A DNA stretch of 64,000 nt from Halodurantibacterium daqingensis (GCF_042666235.1 NZ_JBHTFQ010000007.1:124001-188000); one strand, 5' to 3'. Positions 49,825-59,484 are shown, numbered from the stretch's first letter. The notes: generated by a model not told the origin, from the sequence alone. Program-made: numbers and translations.

Positions 49825-52146
49825 TCATTCGGCCGTCAGAAGCGGCGGTTTGTTCCCGGTGAGACGGGGCTTGTGCGCGTCGATCTGCAGGTCGATCGCT
49901 CCGTCCTTCAGCCCGACGCGGACCAGACCGCCCTTGGCCAGCCGCCCAAACAGCAGCTCTTCCGCCAGGGGTTTCTTGATGTGTTCCTGGATCACCCGGC
50001 CCAGCGGCCGCGCGCCCATCTTGTCATCATAACCCTTCTCGGCAAGCCATTCGGCGGCATCCGGGGAAAGCTCGATATGGACACCGCGATCCATGAGTTG
50101 GGCCTCCAGTTGCAGCACGAACTTTTCGACCACCTGCAGGATGACCTCTTTCGGCAGCGGGCCGAAGCTGATCACTGCATCCAGCCGGTTGCGGAACTCG
50201 GGCGTGAAGGTTCGCTCGATCGCGGCGGTATCCTCGCCCGTGCGACGTTCGCGTCCAAAGCCGATCGCGGATTTGGCCAGTTCCGCGGCGCCTGCGTTCG
50301 ACGTCATGATCAGGATCACGTTACGGAAATCGACTTGCCGGCCATTGTGGTCGGTCAGCTTGCCGTGGTCCATTACTTGCAGCAGGATGTTGTAGACATC
50401 CGGATGGGCCTTCTCGATTTCGTCCAGCAGCAGCACGCAATGCGGGTGCTGGTCGACGCCATCAGTCAGCATGCCGCCCTGGTCAAAGCCGACATAGCCC
50501 GGAGGTGCGCCGATCAGCCGGCTGACCGCATGTTTCTCCATGTATTCCGACATGTCGAAGCGCAGCAATTCGACGCCGAGCGTGTTGGCAAGCTGCTTGG
50601 CGACCTCGGTCTTGCCGACGCCGGTCGGACCCGCGAACAGGTAGTTGCCAATGGGCTTTTCCGGTTCGCGCAGGCCCGCACGGGCCAGCTTGATTGCGGA
50701 CGACAAAGCCTCGATCGCGGCATCCTGACCGAACACCACCCGCTTGAGCGACTTTTCGAGATCGCGCAGCACCTCGGCATCATCCTTCGAGACGTTCTTG
50801 GGCGGGATGCGGGCGATCTTGGCCACCACTGCCTCGATCTCCTTCGGCCCAATTGTCTTCCGGCGCCTGGATTCGGCCACAAGATGCTGGGCTGCACCGG
50901 CTTCATCGATCACGTCGATCGCCTTGTCGGGCAGCTTGCGGTCATGGATATAGCGCGCGGCAAGTTCGACGGCCGTGCGGATCGCATCGTTGGTATAGCG
51001 GATGTCGTGATGCGTTTCGAAGTAGGGCTTGATGCCCATGAGAATCTTGACCGCGTCTTCCACTGACGGCTCGTTCACGTCGATTTTCTGGAAGCGACGC
51101 GACAGCGCGCGATCCTTCTCGAAATGCTGGCGGAACTCCTTGTAGGTGGTGGAGCCCATGCAGCGCAGCTTGCCGCCCTGCAGCGCAGGCTTCAGCAGGT
51201 TGGAGGCATCCATGGCCCCGCCCGAGGTGGCGCCGGCCCCGATCACGGTGTGGATCTCGTCGATGAACAGGATCGCATCGGGATGATCCTCCATCTCCTT
51301 CATCACCGCCTTCAGCCGCTCCTCGAAATCACCGCGATAGCGGGTTCCGGCCAGAAGCGCGCCCATATCGAGCGAGTAGATGGTGGATTTCGACAGCACC
51401 TCGGGCGTGTCGCCCTTGACGATCTTCCAGGCGAGGCCTTCGGCAATCGCGGTCTTGCCCACCCCCGGGTCGCCCACCAGAAGCGGGTTGTTCTTGCGCC
51501 GGCGGCACAGGACCTGGATGCAGCGTTCCACCTCCTGATCGCGCCCGATCAGCGGATCGACCTCGCCCTTCCGAGCCTTGGCGTTCAGGTCGATGCAGTA
51601 TTTCGACAGCGCGGATTCCTTGCCGGCCTCGGCACTGCTGGCGTTCTGGGCGACCTGTTCGGCCTCTTCCGCGCCGGTCACGGGACGGGTTTCGCCAAAG
51701 CTCGGATCCTTGGCGACACCATGGGCGATGAAGTTCACCGCGTCATAGCGCGTCATGTCCTGTTCCTGCAGGAAATAGGCGGCGTTCGACTCCCGCTCGG
51801 CGAAGATCGCGACCAGAACGTTCGCGCCCGTCACCTCGGTCCGGCCCGAGCTTTGCACATGGATGGCCGCGCGCTGGATCACGCGCTGGAAGGCGGCCGT
51901 CGGAACCGCTTCCGAACCCTCGATATCGGTGACGAGGGTCGAAAGGTCGTCGTCAATGAAATCTCCGAGGGTCTTGCGAAGCTCATCCAGATCCACGCCG
52001 CAGGCGCGCATCACCTTGGCTGCGTCAGGCTCGTCGATCAGAGACAGGAGCAGGTGTTCGAGTGTCGCAAGCTCGTGCCGGCGCGCGTTGGCCAGTGCCA
52101 GTGCGCCATGGATCGCCTGCTCAAGAGTGTTCGAGAACGATGGCAC
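49825..52146 (-). CDS. clpA: ATP-dependent Clp protease ATP-binding subunit ClpA
   Basis: 773 residues. An N-domain (FSNTLEQAIHGALALANARRHELATLEHLLLSL) is followed by two AAA+ modules with Walker A LVGDPGVGKT and AGPTGVGKT, and Walker B in DAILFIDEIHT and CVLLLDEIEKA. It unfolds substrates, including N-end rule proteins delivered by ClpS, into ClpP. The start is GTG at 52146 with AAAGGAG upstream. Neither clpS nor clpP is adjacent in this window, unlike the common clpS-clpA order. Confidence 0.96.
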   Translation of the reverse strand: MPSFSNTLEQAIHGALALANARRHELATLEHLLLSLIDEPDAAKVMRACGVDLDELRKTLGDFIDDDLSTLVTDIEGSEAVPTAAFQRVIQRAAIHVQSSGRTEVTGANVLVAIFAERESNAAYFLQEQDMTRYDAVNFIAHGVAKDPSFGETRPVTGAEEAEQVAQNASSAEAGKESALSKYCIDLNAKARKGEVDPLIGRDQEVERCIQVLCRRRKNNPLLVGDPGVGKTAIAEGLAWKIVKGDTPEVLSKSTIYSLDMGALLAGTRYRGDFEERLKAVMKEMEDHPDAILFIDEIHTVIGAGATSGGAMDASNLLKPALQGGKLRCMGSTTYKEFRQHFEKDRALSRRFQKIDVNEPSVEDAVKILMGIKPYFETHHDIRYTNDAIRTAVELAARYIHDRKLPDKAIDVIDEAGAAQHLVAESRRRKTIGPKEIEAVVAKIARIPPKNVSKDDAEVLRDLEKSLKRVVFGQDAAIEALSSAIKLARAGLREPEKPIGNYLFAGPTGVGKTEVAKQLANTLGVELLRFDMSEYMEKHAVSRLIGAPPGYVGFDQGGMLTDGVDQHPHCVLLLDEIEKAHPDVYNILLQVMDHGKLTDHNGRQVDFRNVILIMTSNAGAAELAKSAIGFGRERRTGEDTAAIERTFTPEFRNRLDAVISFGPLPKEVILQVVEKFVLQLEAQLMDRGVHIELSPDAAEWLAEKGYDDKMGARPLGRVIQEHIKKPLAEELLFGRLAKGGLVRVGLKDGAIDLQIDAHKPRLTGNKPPLLTAE

Positions 52147-52348
52147 GATGAGTGCTCCTTTCCTAAGGGTCGGAGGCGGCAGCGCCTGTCTCCAACCGTG
52201 ACCCCTTACCGTTAAAGTTCGGTTTTATCCGCCCGCCTTCAAGTTATATTTTGCCCGGCGTCACAGGATTTCATTCAGCTGCGTCAAATGTGATCGAAAT
52301 CCCGTCGGTTCGTCCTGCGTCACGGTCGGAAAGGCCCGGAGGGCGGGC

Positions 52349-53116
52349 TCAGAACCTGTCCTTGCGAGACCGGATCTCGGTGAAAACTGCATCGTCTGAT
52401 GCATGCGTCATGCCAAGAGCAGCCTTGACGGATGGCTGATCGGCCCTGAGGAACGGGTTGGTGGCAATCTCGTCGGACAGGAGCGTGGGCACGGTGGCCC
52501 GTCCTTGCGCACGCGCTGCCTCCACCGCGTCGCACCGAGAGATAAGCGCTTGATTGTCGGGTTCAATGGTGCGGGCGAACTTTGCGTTCGACAAAGTGTA
52601 TTCATGTCCGGAACAGACCAGCGTTTCAGGGGGCAGGGCGGACAGCTTGCGCAGACTTGCCCACATCTGCGGCCCCGTGCCCTCGAACAGCCGGCCGCAG
52701 CCGAACGCCATCAGACTGTCTGCTGTAAAGACGACCCGCGACCGGGGGAAGTGGAAGGCGATGTGGCCGTTCGTATGTCCGGAGACATCGATCACCCGTC
52801 CCTCTTCGGCCCCTACGCGCACGATGTCCCCTTCCGAAAGGGCATGATCGAGGCGGGGCAGGCGGTGGGCATCCGCTGCAGCGCCGAGAACGCGGGCGCC
52901 CGTGGCAGCGCGCAGTTCCTCGACGCCGCCGATGTGATCGGGGTGGTGGTGGGTGACGAGGATGTCGGTCAGCCTCCAGCCGCGAAGGGTCAGGACCTCG
53001 CGGATCGGCCCCGCCTCGGGCACATCAATGACCGCCGTGTCGCCCGTAGCCGGATCATGGGCGAGATAGGCATAGTTGTCCTGCAAGCAGGGGATGGTCA
53101 CAACCTCAAGGGGCAT
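52349..53116 (-). CDS. gloB: Hydroxyacylglutathione hydrolase (glyoxalase II)
   Basis: 255 residues, metallo-beta-lactamase fold. Metal-binding motif THHHPDH (55-61) followed by IGG, the next ligands in SGHTNGHIAFHFP, and a C-terminal substrate-binding helical region (SGHEYTLSNAKFARTIEPDN). It hydrolyses S-D-lactoylglutathione to lactate and glutathione in methylglyoxal detoxification. GAAGGGA precedes the ATG. It is divergent from the methyltransferase gene. Confidence 0.93.
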   Translation of the reverse strand: MPLEVVTIPCLQDNYAYLAHDPATGDTAVIDVPEAGPIREVLTLRGWRLTDILVTHHHPDHIGGVEELRAATGARVLGAAADAHRLPRLDHALSEGDIVRVGAEEGRVIDVSGHTNGHIAFHFPRSRVVFTADSLMAFGCGRLFEGTGPQMWASLRKLSALPPETLVCSGHEYTLSNAKFARTIEPDNQALISRCDAVEAARAQGRATVPTLLSDEIATNPFLRADQPSVKAALGMTHASDDAVFTEIRSRKDRF

Positions 53117-53177
53117 GGTCTTTCCCTTCGTGTTTTGTATGCTGCTGTCAGTCTTGACGATGGCAGGGCCGGGGGCA

Positions 53178-53924
53178 ATGCACCTTGACGTGCTCGATCT
53201 GCGAAATTTCTATTACCGCACGGGTCTTGGCCGTGCGGCGCAGAAGGCTGTCCGCGACCAGGTTGTCGCGCTGTGGCCGGTTCAGAAGGGGCAGACCGTC
53301 GCGGGCTTCGGTTTCGCCGTTCCCCTGTTGCGCCCGTATCTGGCCGAGTCCCGTCGCGTGATCGGCCTGATGCCGGGTCCGCAGGGGGTGATGGCCTGGC
53401 CGGCGGGAATGCCCAATGTTTCGGTCCTGTGCGAGGAAGCGGCCTGGCCGGTGGCGACGGGCACGATCGATCGGTTGATCATAATGCACGGGCTGGAAAC
53501 ATCGGAACAACCGACGCGCTTGCTTGAGGAATGCTGGCGCGCCCTTGGGCCGGGGGGCAAGGCCATGTTCATCGTGCCCAACCGGTCGGGGCTGTGGTCG
53601 CGGCGGGAAGGCACGCCCTTTGGATTCGGGCGGCCCTATACGCTTGGCCAGCTGGAAACCCAGTTGCGCCGCCACTCCTTCGTGCCCGAACGCACGCTCG
53701 CCGCGTTGTTTCTGCCGCCTTCGCACCAGCGCTTCTGGCTGCGCACGGCGCAGATGTGGGAAAGCATCGGCCAGCGCCTGCCAACCCGCATTGCCGGGGG
53801 GGTGCTGATGGTCGAGGCATCGAAACAGGTTTATGCGCCCACGCGCCCCGGTCTCAAGGCGGCGATCGGGCGCCCGTTACGGGTGCTGGACGGACTGCCC
53901 CAGCCCGGCGCGCAGCCGGCGTGA
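53178..53924 (+). CDS. Class I SAM-dependent methyltransferase-like protein
   Basis: 248 residues. The usual SAM glycine loop is modified to VAGFGFAVPLLRPYL, followed by an acidic-loop position (RVIGLMPGPQGV) and LLEECWRALGPGGKAMFIVPNR, typical of type 11 methyltransferases. The substrate is unknown. The start is probably ATG 53178 (MHLDVLDLRNFYY), the pattern of relatives, or ATG 53160 six codons upstream. The pairing with divergent gloB is common in Rhodobacteraceae. The following 245 bases to atpH hold no gene. Confidence 0.8.
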   Translation: MHLDVLDLRNFYYRTGLGRAAQKAVRDQVVALWPVQKGQTVAGFGFAVPLLRPYLAESRRVIGLMPGPQGVMAWPAGMPNVSVLCEEAAWPVATGTIDRLIIMHGLETSEQPTRLLEECWRALGPGGKAMFIVPNRSGLWSRREGTPFGFGRPYTLGQLETQLRRHSFVPERTLAALFLPPSHQRFWLRTAQMWESIGQRLPTRIAGGVLMVEASKQVYAPTRPGLKAAIGRPLRVLDGLPQPGAQPA

Positions 53925-54047
53925 ATCACCTGTTCATGCTGCACCGCGGCGCCAAGGGCCGCGTCGTTTTCTGGATGGTCCGGGGCTGGTAGCGGTAAAC
54001 GTGAAGAATTAGGTGTCCAAATGGTGAATTTGATCTGACCTCCGCAG

Positions 54048-54076
54048 TTGCGAGGGGTGCGGTCCTCTGCTACACC
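54048..54076 (+). promoter_or_regulatory. Candidate promoter of the atp operon
   Basis: TTGCGA (54048-54053), 17-base spacer, TACACC (54071-54076), about 95 bases before atpH. Both boxes are weak matches; it is the best pair seen in the 245-base gap. Confidence 0.3.
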
Positions 54077-54169
54077 CACGCCGAATTCGGGTGGATGCCG
54101 TCGCATCCTCTATTGGCAGCCTTGTGCCGGCAGATGCCGGGGCGGGCGTAAGACATCGAAAGGGTGGAC

Positions 54170-54730
54170 GTGTCCGAACCAGCTTCGATCTCCTTCGGCA
54201 TTGCAGCACGCTATGCCACGGCCCTGTTTGAGTTGGCCAAAGAAGAAAACCAGATTGCCGCGCTGGAAAGCGATGTCGAAGGACTGGCCTCGGCCCTCGC
54301 CGACAGCGCCGATCTGCGCGAGCTGATCATCTCGCCGGTCTATTCGCGTGAAGACCAGGCCCGTGCCATCGCTGCTGTCGGGCAGGCGATGGGCCTTTCG
54401 GGCCTGACGCGCAACACCCTGGCGCTGATGGCCTCCAAGCGGCGGCTGTTCGTGCTGCGGCAGTTTGTCGCGGCCCTGCGCGAACGTATCGCCGCGGAAA
54501 AAGGCGAAGTGACGGCCGAGGTCGCAAGCGCCAAGGCGCTGACCAAGGCGCAATCGGACAAGCTTTCCAAGTCCCTGTCGGCCACCTTCGGCAAGCAGGT
54601 CAAACTCCACACCACCGTTGATGAAAGCCTCATTGGCGGTCTCGTTGTCAAAGTGGGCTCGAAGATGATCGACACCTCGATCCGCTCCAAGCTCGCAGCC
54701 CTCCAGAATGTCATGAAAGAGGTCGGATAA
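54170..54730 (+). CDS. atpH: ATP synthase F1 delta subunit
   Basis: 186 residues. ISFGIAARYATALFELAKEE and the C-terminal DESLIGGLVVKVGSKMIDTSIRSKL are delta/OSCP signatures. It links F1 to the peripheral stalk. The GTG at 54170 (giving MSEPASIS) has AGG seven bases upstream; the GTG at 54164 would leave no spacing. First gene of atpHAGDC; the F0 genes (a, c, b, b') are elsewhere, as usual in Rhodobacterales. atpA begins immediately after its stop. Confidence 0.94.
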   Translation: MSEPASISFGIAARYATALFELAKEENQIAALESDVEGLASALADSADLRELIISPVYSREDQARAIAAVGQAMGLSGLTRNTLALMASKRRLFVLRQFVAALRERIAAEKGEVTAEVASAKALTKAQSDKLSKSLSATFGKQVKLHTTVDESLIGGLVVKVGSKMIDTSIRSKLAALQNVMKEVG

Positions 54731-56269
54731 ATGGGTATCCAAGCAGCTGAGATCTCTGCGATCCTCAAGGAGCAGATCAAGAACTTCGGTCAGGAAGCCG
54801 AAGTCGCCGAAGTGGGCCGCGTGCTCTCGGTCGGTGACGGGATCGCCCGTGTCCACGGCCTCGACAACGTCCAGGCCGGCGAGATGGTCGAGTTCCCCGG
54901 TGGTATCCGCGGCATGGCGCTGAACCTCGAAGTCGACAATGTCGGTATCGTGATCTTCGGTGACGACCGGACCATCAAGGAAGGTGACGTCGTCAAGCGG
55001 ACCAAATCGATCGTGGACGTCCCGGCCGGCGACGCCCTGCTGGGCCGCGTCGTCGATGCGCTTGGCAACCCGATCGACGGCAAGGGCCCGATCGCGGCAA
55101 CCGAACGTCGCGTGGCCGACGTCAAGGCTCCCGGGATCATTCCGCGGAAATCGGTGCACGAGCCGATGGCGACCGGCCTCAAGTCGGTTGACGCGATGAT
55201 CCCCGTGGGCCGTGGCCAGCGCGAACTGATCATCGGCGACCGTCAGACCGGCAAGTCGGCGATCGCGATGGACACCATCCTGAACCAGAAGTCCTATAAC
55301 GAGGCTGCTGGCGACGACGAGTACAAGAAGCTCTATTGTGTCTATGTCGCCATCGGTCAGAAGCGTTCGACCGTTGCGCAGCTGGTGAAGAAGCTCGAGG
55401 AAACCGGTGCGATCGAATATACGATCGTCGTAGCTGCGACCGCTTCGGACCCGGCGCCGATGCAGTTCCTTGCCCCCTATGCCGCGACCGCCATGGCGGA
55501 ATACTTCCGCGACAACGGCCGCCATGCGCTGATCATCTATGATGACCTGTCGAAACAGGCTGTCGCCTACCGTCAGATGTCGCTGCTGCTGCGCCGTCCG
55601 CCGGGGCGTGAAGCTTACCCGGGCGATGTGTTCTACCTCCATTCCCGCCTGCTGGAGCGTTCGGCCAAGCTGAACGAGGATTTTGGCGCAGGATCGCTTA
55701 CCGCGCTGCCGATCATCGAGACCCAGGCAGGTGACGTGTCGGCCTACATCCCGACCAACGTGATCTCGATCACCGACGGCCAGATCTTCCTGGAAACCGA
55801 ACTGTTCTATCAGGGCATCCGCCCGGCCGTGAACACCGGTCTGTCGGTGTCGCGCGTGGGGTCTTCGGCCCAGACGGATGCGATGAAGTCGGTCGCCGGC
55901 CCGGTGAAGCTGGAACTGGCGCAGTATCGCGAAATGGCGGCCTTCGCCCAGTTCGGTTCGGACCTCGACGCCTCGACCCAGCGCCTGCTGAACCGCGGCG
56001 CGCGTCTGACGGAACTGATGAAGCAGCCGCAGTATTCGCCGCTCACCAACGCCGAGATCGTCTGCGTGATCTATGCGGGGACCAAGGGCTATCTTGATGC
56101 CGTGCCGGTCAAGGATGTCGGCCGGTTCGAGCAGGCGCTTCTGAACCACCTGCGCAACAACCACCGCGCCCTGCTGGACGACATCACCTTCAACGATCGC
56201 AAGGTGAAGGGCGAACTGGAAGACAAGATCAAGGCGGCGCTCGACGAGTTCGCGAAAGACTTCGCCTGA
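54731..56269 (+). CDS. atpA: ATP synthase F1 alpha subunit
   Basis: 512 residues, standard length. Walker A GDRQTGKSA (the more usual form is GDRQTGKTA), DDLSKQAVAYRQMSLLLRRPPGREAYPGDVFYLHSRLLERSAK-type region in the C-half with the conserved regulatory Arg in PAVNTGLSVSRVGSSAQ. Non-catalytic nucleotide-binding subunit of the F1 hexamer. Confidence 0.98.
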   Translation: MGIQAAEISAILKEQIKNFGQEAEVAEVGRVLSVGDGIARVHGLDNVQAGEMVEFPGGIRGMALNLEVDNVGIVIFGDDRTIKEGDVVKRTKSIVDVPAGDALLGRVVDALGNPIDGKGPIAATERRVADVKAPGIIPRKSVHEPMATGLKSVDAMIPVGRGQRELIIGDRQTGKSAIAMDTILNQKSYNEAAGDDEYKKLYCVYVAIGQKRSTVAQLVKKLEETGAIEYTIVVAATASDPAPMQFLAPYAATAMAEYFRDNGRHALIIYDDLSKQAVAYRQMSLLLRRPPGREAYPGDVFYLHSRLLERSAKLNEDFGAGSLTALPIIETQAGDVSAYIPTNVISITDGQIFLETELFYQGIRPAVNTGLSVSRVGSSAQTDAMKSVAGPVKLELAQYREMAAFAQFGSDLDASTQRLLNRGARLTELMKQPQYSPLTNAEIVCVIYAGTKGYLDAVPVKDVGRFEQALLNHLRNNHRALLDDITFNDRKVKGELEDKIKAALDEFAKDFA

Positions 56270-56293
56270 GGGCGGGACAAGAGGACAAGGTAG

Positions 56294-57169
56294 ATGCCTA
56301 GCCTTAAGGACCTGAAAAACCGTATCGGAAGCGTGAAGAACACGCGGAAGATCACGAAGGCGATGCAGATGGTCGCGGCAGCCAAGTTGCGCCGCGCCCA
56401 GGATTCTGCCGAAGCGGCCCGGCCCTATGCCGAGCGGCTGAACGCGGTCATGGCCGGGCTGTCTGCCTCGGTCGGCAACTCGGACGGCGCGCCCCGGCTT
56501 CTGACGGGAACGGGCGCGGACCAGGTGCACCTGCTGGTGGTGATGACGGCCGAGCGTGGCCTCGCCGGGGCTTTCAACTCGTCAATCGCGCGGCTTGCGC
56601 GGTTGCGTGTGCAAGAGCTTCTGGCGCAGGGCAAGCAGGTCAAGATCCTGACCGTCGGCAAGAAGGGGCGCGAGATCCTCAAGCGGGACTTCGCGAACCT
56701 GTTCGTCGGCCATGTCGATCTCTCGGAGGTCAAGCGCATCGGTTATGTCAATGCGCATGAAATCGCACAGGACGTTCTGGCGCGGTTCGAGGCTGGCGAA
56801 TTCGACGTCGCGACGATCTTCTACAACCGTTTCCAGTCGGTGATCAGCCAGATTCCGACGGCGCAGCAGATCATTCCGGCGCAGTTCGAGGCGGCGGAAG
56901 GCCAGGCGGCGTCGGCGCTTTACGACTATGAGCCGGGTGAAGAGGCCATTCTTGCCGACCTTCTGCCCCGTGGGGTTGCGACGCAGATCTTCACGGCGCT
57001 GCTCGAGAACGCGGCCTCGGAGCAGGGCGCACGGATGAGCGCGATGGACAACGCGACGCGCAACGCGGGCGACATGATCGACCGGCTGACCATCGAGTAT
57101 AACCGCTCGCGTCAGGCCGCGATCACCAAAGAGCTTATCGAAATCATTTCGGGCGCCGAGGCGCTCTGA
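56294..57169 (+). CDS. atpG: ATP synthase F1 gamma subunit
   Basis: 291 residues. N-terminal LKDLKNRIGSVKNTRKITKAMQMVAAAKLRRA and C-terminal SAMDNATRNAGDMIDRLTIEYNRSRQAAITKELIEI form the rotating coiled-coil shaft; TAERGLAGAFNSSI is the conserved Rossmann-like region. It lies between atpA and atpD with gaps of 24 and 17 bases. Confidence 0.97.
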   Translation: MPSLKDLKNRIGSVKNTRKITKAMQMVAAAKLRRAQDSAEAARPYAERLNAVMAGLSASVGNSDGAPRLLTGTGADQVHLLVVMTAERGLAGAFNSSIARLARLRVQELLAQGKQVKILTVGKKGREILKRDFANLFVGHVDLSEVKRIGYVNAHEIAQDVLARFEAGEFDVATIFYNRFQSVISQIPTAQQIIPAQFEAAEGQAASALYDYEPGEEAILADLLPRGVATQIFTALLENAASEQGARMSAMDNATRNAGDMIDRLTIEYNRSRQAAITKELIEIISGAEAL

Positions 57170-57186
57170 CGAACCGGAGAAACGAC

Positions 57187-58614
57187 ATGGCAACAGCAGC
57201 TCAAGGCAAGGTGACGCAGGTCATCGGCGCCGTCGTCGATGTGCAGTTCGAGAACAGCCTCCCGGCGATTCTGAACGCGCTCGAAACCGAAAACAACGGC
57301 AAGCGGCTTGTTCTCGAAGTCGCTCAGCATCTGGGCGAAAACACTGTTCGCACCATCGCGATGGATTCGACCGAAGGTCTGGTCCGCGGCGCGAAAGTGA
57401 CCGATCTGGGCGAGCCCATCTCGGTTCCGGTAGGCGATGCCACGCTGGGCCGGATTCTCAACGTGATCGGCGAGCCCATCGACGAGAAGGGCCCCGTGGC
57501 CGCGATCGAGACCCGCGCCATCCACCAGACGGCCCCCGATTTCGCCGCGCAGTCGACCGAGTCCGAGATCCTGGTCACCGGGATCAAGGTGATCGACCTG
57601 CTCGCGCCCTATTCGAAGGGCGGCAAGATCGGCCTCTTTGGCGGTGCCGGCGTGGGCAAGACCGTTCTCATCATGGAACTCATCAACAACATCGCCAAGG
57701 TGCACTCGGGCTACTCCGTGTTCGCGGGCGTGGGTGAGCGGACCCGTGAGGGCAACGACCTTTACCACGAGATGATCGAGTCGGGCGTTATCAACGTCGA
57801 CAATCTGGGCGAATCCAAAGTGGCCCTTGTCTACGGCCAGATGAACGAGCCTCCGGGCGCACGTGCCCGCGTGGCGCTGACCGGCCTGACGCTGGCCGAG
57901 CAGTTCCGTGACCAGTCGGGAACGGACGTTCTGTTCTTCGTGGACAACATCTTCCGCTTTACCCAGGCGGGTTCGGAAGTGTCGGCGCTTCTGGGTCGTA
58001 TCCCTTCGGCCGTGGGCTACCAGCCGACGCTGGCCACCGATATGGGCGCGCTGCAGGAACGTATCACCTCGACGAAGTCGGGCTCGATCACCTCGGTGCA
58101 GGCGATCTACGTGCCGGCCGATGACCTTACCGACCCGGCGCCTGCGACCTCGTTCGCCCACCTCGACGCCACGACGGTTCTGTCGCGCGCGATCTCCGAG
58201 CTTGGCATCTACCCGGCGGTGGACCCGCTCGACTCCAACAGCCGGATCCTTGACCCGGTCATCGTGGGCGAAGAGCACTATCAGGTGGCGCGCGACGTGC
58301 AGGGTATCCTTCAGCGTTACAAGTCGCTGCAGGACATCATCGCCATCCTCGGCATGGACGAACTGTCGGAAGAGGACAAGCTGACCGTGTCGCGTGCGCG
58401 GAAGATCCAGCGCTTCCTGTCGCAGCCGTTCGACGTGGCAAAGGTCTTCACCGGTGCCGACGGCATTCAGGTGCCGCTGGAAAAGACCATCGCGTCGTTC
58501 AAGGCAGTCGTGGCTGGTGAATACGACCACCTGCCCGAAGCGGCCTTCTACATGGTCGGTGACATCGACGACGTGATCGCCAAGGCAGAGCGTCTCGCCG
58601 CAGCAGCGGCCTAA
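57187..58614 (+). CDS. atpD: ATP synthase F1 beta subunit
   Basis: 475 residues. Walker A GGAGVGKT, catalytic Glu in AGVGERTREGNDLYHEM, Walker B ALVYGQMNEPPGARARVALTG and LFFVDNIFRFTQAGSEVSALLGR, DELSEEDKLTVSRARKIQRFLSQPF near the end. Catalytic subunit of F1. Confidence 0.98.
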   Translation: MATAAQGKVTQVIGAVVDVQFENSLPAILNALETENNGKRLVLEVAQHLGENTVRTIAMDSTEGLVRGAKVTDLGEPISVPVGDATLGRILNVIGEPIDEKGPVAAIETRAIHQTAPDFAAQSTESEILVTGIKVIDLLAPYSKGGKIGLFGGAGVGKTVLIMELINNIAKVHSGYSVFAGVGERTREGNDLYHEMIESGVINVDNLGESKVALVYGQMNEPPGARARVALTGLTLAEQFRDQSGTDVLFFVDNIFRFTQAGSEVSALLGRIPSAVGYQPTLATDMGALQERITSTKSGSITSVQAIYVPADDLTDPAPATSFAHLDATTVLSRAISELGIYPAVDPLDSNSRILDPVIVGEEHYQVARDVQGILQRYKSLQDIIAILGMDELSEEDKLTVSRARKIQRFLSQPFDVAKVFTGADGIQVPLEKTIASFKAVVAGEYDHLPEAAFYMVGDIDDVIAKAERLAAAAA

Positions 58615-58623
58615 GGGGGCATC

Positions 58624-59022
58624 ATGGCCAAGACCATGCAGTTTGACCTCGTTTCCCCTGAACGGCGGCTGACCTCCGTTCAGGCGATCGAGGTGCAGAT
58701 CCCCGCGGCCGAAGGCTACATGACCGCGATGCCGGATCATTCGCCCACCATCACGACGCTCCGTCCGGGTGTGCTGCGCGTGCGCAGCAACGAAGGCACG
58801 GTCGAATTTGCCGTGACGGGCGGCTTTGCCGAGATCACGCCCGAAGGGACCTCGGTTCTTGCCGAGCGTGCCCTGCCGGTTGCCGAGGTCACCGCCGAAG
58901 TCATGGACGGGTTCATTGCGGAAGCGCAGGCCGCAGCCGATCGCGCCGCACCCGAGGCCCGCGCCGAGGCCGAGCTTCTGGTGTCGGATTACCGCGCCCT
59001 GCGGGTTGCCGTCGGCGTTTGA
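58624..59022 (+). CDS. atpC: ATP synthase F1 epsilon subunit
   Basis: 132 residues. MQFDLVSPERRLTSVQAIEVQIPAAEGYMTAMPDHSPTITTLRPGVLRV is the beta-sandwich domain; the C-terminal helices (about 88-132) are Ala/Glu-rich. Controls coupling in the central stalk. Last gene of atpHAGDC; a stem-loop follows. Confidence 0.95.
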   Translation: MAKTMQFDLVSPERRLTSVQAIEVQIPAAEGYMTAMPDHSPTITTLRPGVLRVRSNEGTVEFAVTGGFAEITPEGTSVLAERALPVAEVTAEVMDGFIAEAQAAADRAAPEARAEAELLVSDYRALRVAVGV

Positions 59023-59043
59023 CGAGCGGAACCAGCCAAAGCG

Positions 59044-59068
59044 CGGCCCCGGGTTCATCCCGGGGCCG
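59044..59068 (+). terminator. Stem-loop after atpC
   Basis: Ten-base-pair perfect stem CGGCCCCGGG / CCCGGGGCCG with loop TTCAT, followed by TTGTCATT rather than a T run. A likely terminator of the atp operon, possibly leaky into the lectin-domain gene 50 bases on. Confidence 0.7.
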
Positions 59069-59117
59069 TTGTCATTCCTGAAGGCCCGTCTGGAGCGGGC
59101 AGAGGCCAAGAGACGGC

Positions 59118-59468
59118 ATGAAACGTTTTAGCACGAACCGCGTCGGCGTGGATCAGGGCTCGCTGATGATGTTCTCGCATTATGACAGCGGGGGAGTCAT
59201 GTGGACGGCAAAGGGCGCACGGGAGGTGCGGCGCATCATCACCTTTGCCGAGCCGTTCCTTGCTCCGCCTGCCGTCCATGTGGGCATGACGCTGTGGGAT
59301 ATCGACCAGTCGACCAACCCGCGGGCCGATCTGACGGCCGACAAGGTCAGCGAATCCGGATTCGAGCTTGTATTCCGCACCTGGGCCGATACCCGCATTG
59401 CGCGGATCCGGGCGGATTGGATGGCAATCGGCGCGCTGCGCGATGATGACATGTGGGACGTGGACTGA
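59118..59468 (+). CDS. H-type lectin domain protein
   Basis: 116 residues, essentially one H-type lectin domain (sugar-binding six-stranded beta barrel): ARREVRRIITFAEPFLAPPAVHVGMTLWDID-like core (here REVRRIITFAEPFLAPPAVH), ADKVSESGFELVFRTWADTRIARIRADWMAIG. No signal peptide, so cytosolic as encoded. Proteins like this are found next to atpC in Rhodobacteraceae without known role. Confidence 0.82.
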   Translation: MKRFSTNRVGVDQGSLMMFSHYDSGGVMWTAKGAREVRRIITFAEPFLAPPAVHVGMTLWDIDQSTNPRADLTADKVSESGFELVFRTWADTRIARIRADWMAIGALRDDDMWDVD

Positions 59469-59484
59469 GAGCACGTTCCGGGAT

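Noticed and set aside
52147..52348. Sigma-32 heat-shock promoter before clpA
   Set aside because: A CTTGAA box exists on the minus strand (plus 52243-52238), but no CCCAT-like -10 lies at the right distance.
54110..56530. An 806-codon minus-strand open frame opposite atpH and atpA
   Set aside because: It mirrors conserved ATP synthase genes on the plus strand and has no recognisable motif; a shadow of GC-rich codon use.
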